Shown: positions 62,963-64,000 of the stretch, one piece after another
Position numbering within the stretch: the stretch's first letter is position 1
How the letters are laid out: the number at the start of each line of letters is the position of its first letter
Source: Limnobacter olei
Lineage (GTDB): Bacteria; Pseudomonadota; Gammaproteobacteria; Burkholderiales; Burkholderiaceae_B
Direction of reading: 5' to 3'
DNA: 64,000 nucleotides
Assembly (NCBI RefSeq): GCF_029087225.1
Contig: NZ_JARFJD010000018.1
Span: 1-64,000 of the forward strand
The notes under the pieces: model-generated
The model's database searches: none
What the model was told of the DNA's origin: nothing
Seen by the model: the letters and a program-made list of their open reading frames with translations, nothing else
Translations under genes and position numbers: made by a program

Positions 62963-64000
62963 CTAAAGCGATTGAGTGGACTGTTGTCCCTGAATGTCTA
63001 ATAGAATCCGAATCAAGGTCTCTTTCTTGAATGGTTTGATGACGTGCTCGCACATGCCCGCATTCAGAATGTCCATTCGGTCCTGTTCGCTGGCCGATGC
63101 AGTTACAGCAACAATCGGTGGTGCCGCATTGCCCAGTTCTTCAAGAATTCTGGCTGTGGCTTCATAGCCGTCCATTTCCGGCATTTGCAGGTCCATCAAC
63201 ACCATGTCGTAGCGTTCAGAAACGCACGCTTGCACGGCTTCCTTGCCGTTTTCCGCTAGGTGTACCTGGGCACCCCATTTTTTCAACATCTCCGAGGCTA
63301 CCATTCGGTTCAGTTTGTGGTCATCCACCACCAGCACACGCTTGTTCAACATCGGTGGAACTGCTGGTCCGGTATCAGCGGGTGCTGCCAGCGTTTGCAA
63401 TTTCAAGGCCTGTTGATCTTCTACCCTGACCGTGAATTCGGGTTCAATACAATCGACCGTGAAGTGGAAGGTTGTGCCCACGCCTGGCTTGCTTTCAACC
63501 CAAATCTTGCCCCCCATCAATTCAACAAGGTTTTTGCAGATCGACAGGCCCAGTCCAGCCCCACCGTAGCGGCGCGATGAACTGTCATCCACCTGGCTGA
63601 AAGGCTTGAACAGTGCTTCACATTGCTCCTCGTTCATGCCAATGCCGCTGTCTTTCACACTAAATTGAAGTTGTTTGCCGTCGGCTACGCTTTGTACCTG
63701 CAAATGAATGCGTCCTTTCTCTGTGAATTTCAGAGCATTGGACAACAGGTTGTTCAGAATTTGTGCCAAGCGAAGTCGATCACCTTTCAGGCTGACTGGG
63801 CAGTTTGCATCTTTGGTACAGTACAGCTGAATCGCTTTTTCTTCTGCACGGTAAGCAAATAAATCAGTGGCCTTGCTAAGTACCTGGTCTAGCAGAAAAC
63901 GATTGTGGCTCAGTTCCAGCTTATTGGCTTCAACCCTTGAAATGTCCAGAATATCGTTCAAAACGTTCAGCAATACATCAGCGGCGGAACCAATTTTGCT
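62963..64000 (-). CDS. Hybrid histidine kinase, C-terminal part (cut by window edge)
   Basis: The gene runs off the right end; its N-terminus and phospho-His lie outside the window. Visible from the N-terminal side are the end of the dimerisation domain (SAADVLLNVLNDILDISRVE), a HATPase domain (LAQILNNLLSNALKFTEKG, VKDSGIGMNEEQ, GGAGLGLSICKNLVELMGG) and a C-terminal receiver domain (LVVDDHKLNRMVASEML, phosphoacceptor Asp in MVLMDLQMPEMDGYEA, Lys in VIKPFKKETL). No HPt domain is attached. The stand-alone HPt protein at 9639-10088 is one possible phosphorelay partner. Confidence 0.9.
   Translation of the reverse strand, partial: SKIGSAADVLLNVLNDILDISRVEANKLELSHNRFLLDQVLSKATDLFAYRAEEKAIQLYCTKDANCPVSLKGDRLRLAQILNNLLSNALKFTEKGRIHLQVQSVADGKQLQFSVKDSGIGMNEEQCEALFKPFSQVDDSSSRRYGGAGLGLSICKNLVELMGGKIWVESKPGVGTTFHFTVDCIEPEFTVRVEDQQALKLQTLAAPADTGPAVPPMLNKRVLVVDDHKLNRMVASEMLKKWGAQVHLAENGKEAVQACVSERYDMVLMDLQMPEMDGYEATARILEELGNAAPPIVAVTASASEQDRMDILNAGMCEHVIKPFKKETLIRILLDIQGQQSTQSL

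Noticed and set aside
1-64000. tRNA, rRNA, transposase or prophage genes
   Set aside because: I looked for T-arm-like sequences, ribosomal signatures, transposase or integrase motifs and phage structural genes and found none that hold up. Weak T-arm-like strings fall inside protein genes.

Overview
The window looks like the chromosome of a motile betaproteobacterium of the Burkholderiales. My best guess is a Limnobacter-like lineage, from the FlhDC master regulator, the flagellar gene order, the yicC-gmk-rpoZ-spoT neighbourhood and the overall codon style. This is inference from gene content; no database was searched. About 57 protein genes are supported. I see no tRNA, rRNA, CRISPR array, insertion sequence or prophage.

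Layout. (1) 1-9657: a long flhDC leader, flhDC, two terminators, then a sigma28-type promoter and the motor/chemotaxis operon motA-motB-cheV-cheY-cheZ-cheA, followed by a chemoreceptor gene with its own terminator. (2) 9639-19327: an orphan HPt protein, then flhB, flhA, flhF, an flhG-like gene and fliA, ending with a PAS-type histidine kinase and a small response regulator. (3) 19302-30684: flgN-flgM-flgA on the minus strand, divergent from flgBCDEFGHIJKL. This covers the rod, hook, P/L rings and hook-filament junction. (4) 31310-38113: a kinase/LuxR-type regulator pair, cheR-cheD-cheB and a REC-GGDEF-EAL protein. (5) 38216-50265: housekeeping genes greB, spoT, minCDE, rpoZ, gmk, yicC, dinB, rph, rdgB and hemW. 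An ADP-ribosyltransferase-like gene sits between gmk and yicC, and minCDE sits between rpoZ and spoT. (6) 50282-64000: a hypothetical gene, clpB with a heat-shock-type promoter, a ParB/sulfiredoxin-like orphan, a ferritin-like predicted hydrolase divergent from an AraC regulator, rraA, a CheD-like orphan, aceA, a KefB/YbaL-type antiporter, a CHASE3 chemoreceptor and the end of a hybrid kinase cut by the window edge.

How the genes fit together. FlhDC should switch on the flg/flh structural genes. FliA (sigma28) and its anti-sigma factor FlgM then gate late genes. I see sigma28-like promoters upstream of motA, flgM and, unexpectedly, flhA. CheA, CheV, CheY, CheZ, CheR, CheB and CheD make an almost complete chemotaxis pathway with two receptors, but no cheW is present here.

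The most unusual content is a family of mosaic, strongly palindromic intergenic repeats. Three copies follow flhB, flgL and greB. They are built from nested inverted-repeat modules ending in AGAAAACC/GGTTTTCT, with helix-preserving base changes between copies and ~42-bp tandem units at one end. I know of no name for this family. Other points of interest are an ADP-ribosyltransferase-like protein without a visible catalytic Arg, a second CheD/CNF-like Cys-His protein, an FlhG-like protein without a P-loop, a one-domain FlgJ, and a repeated 9-mer in the flhDC leader.
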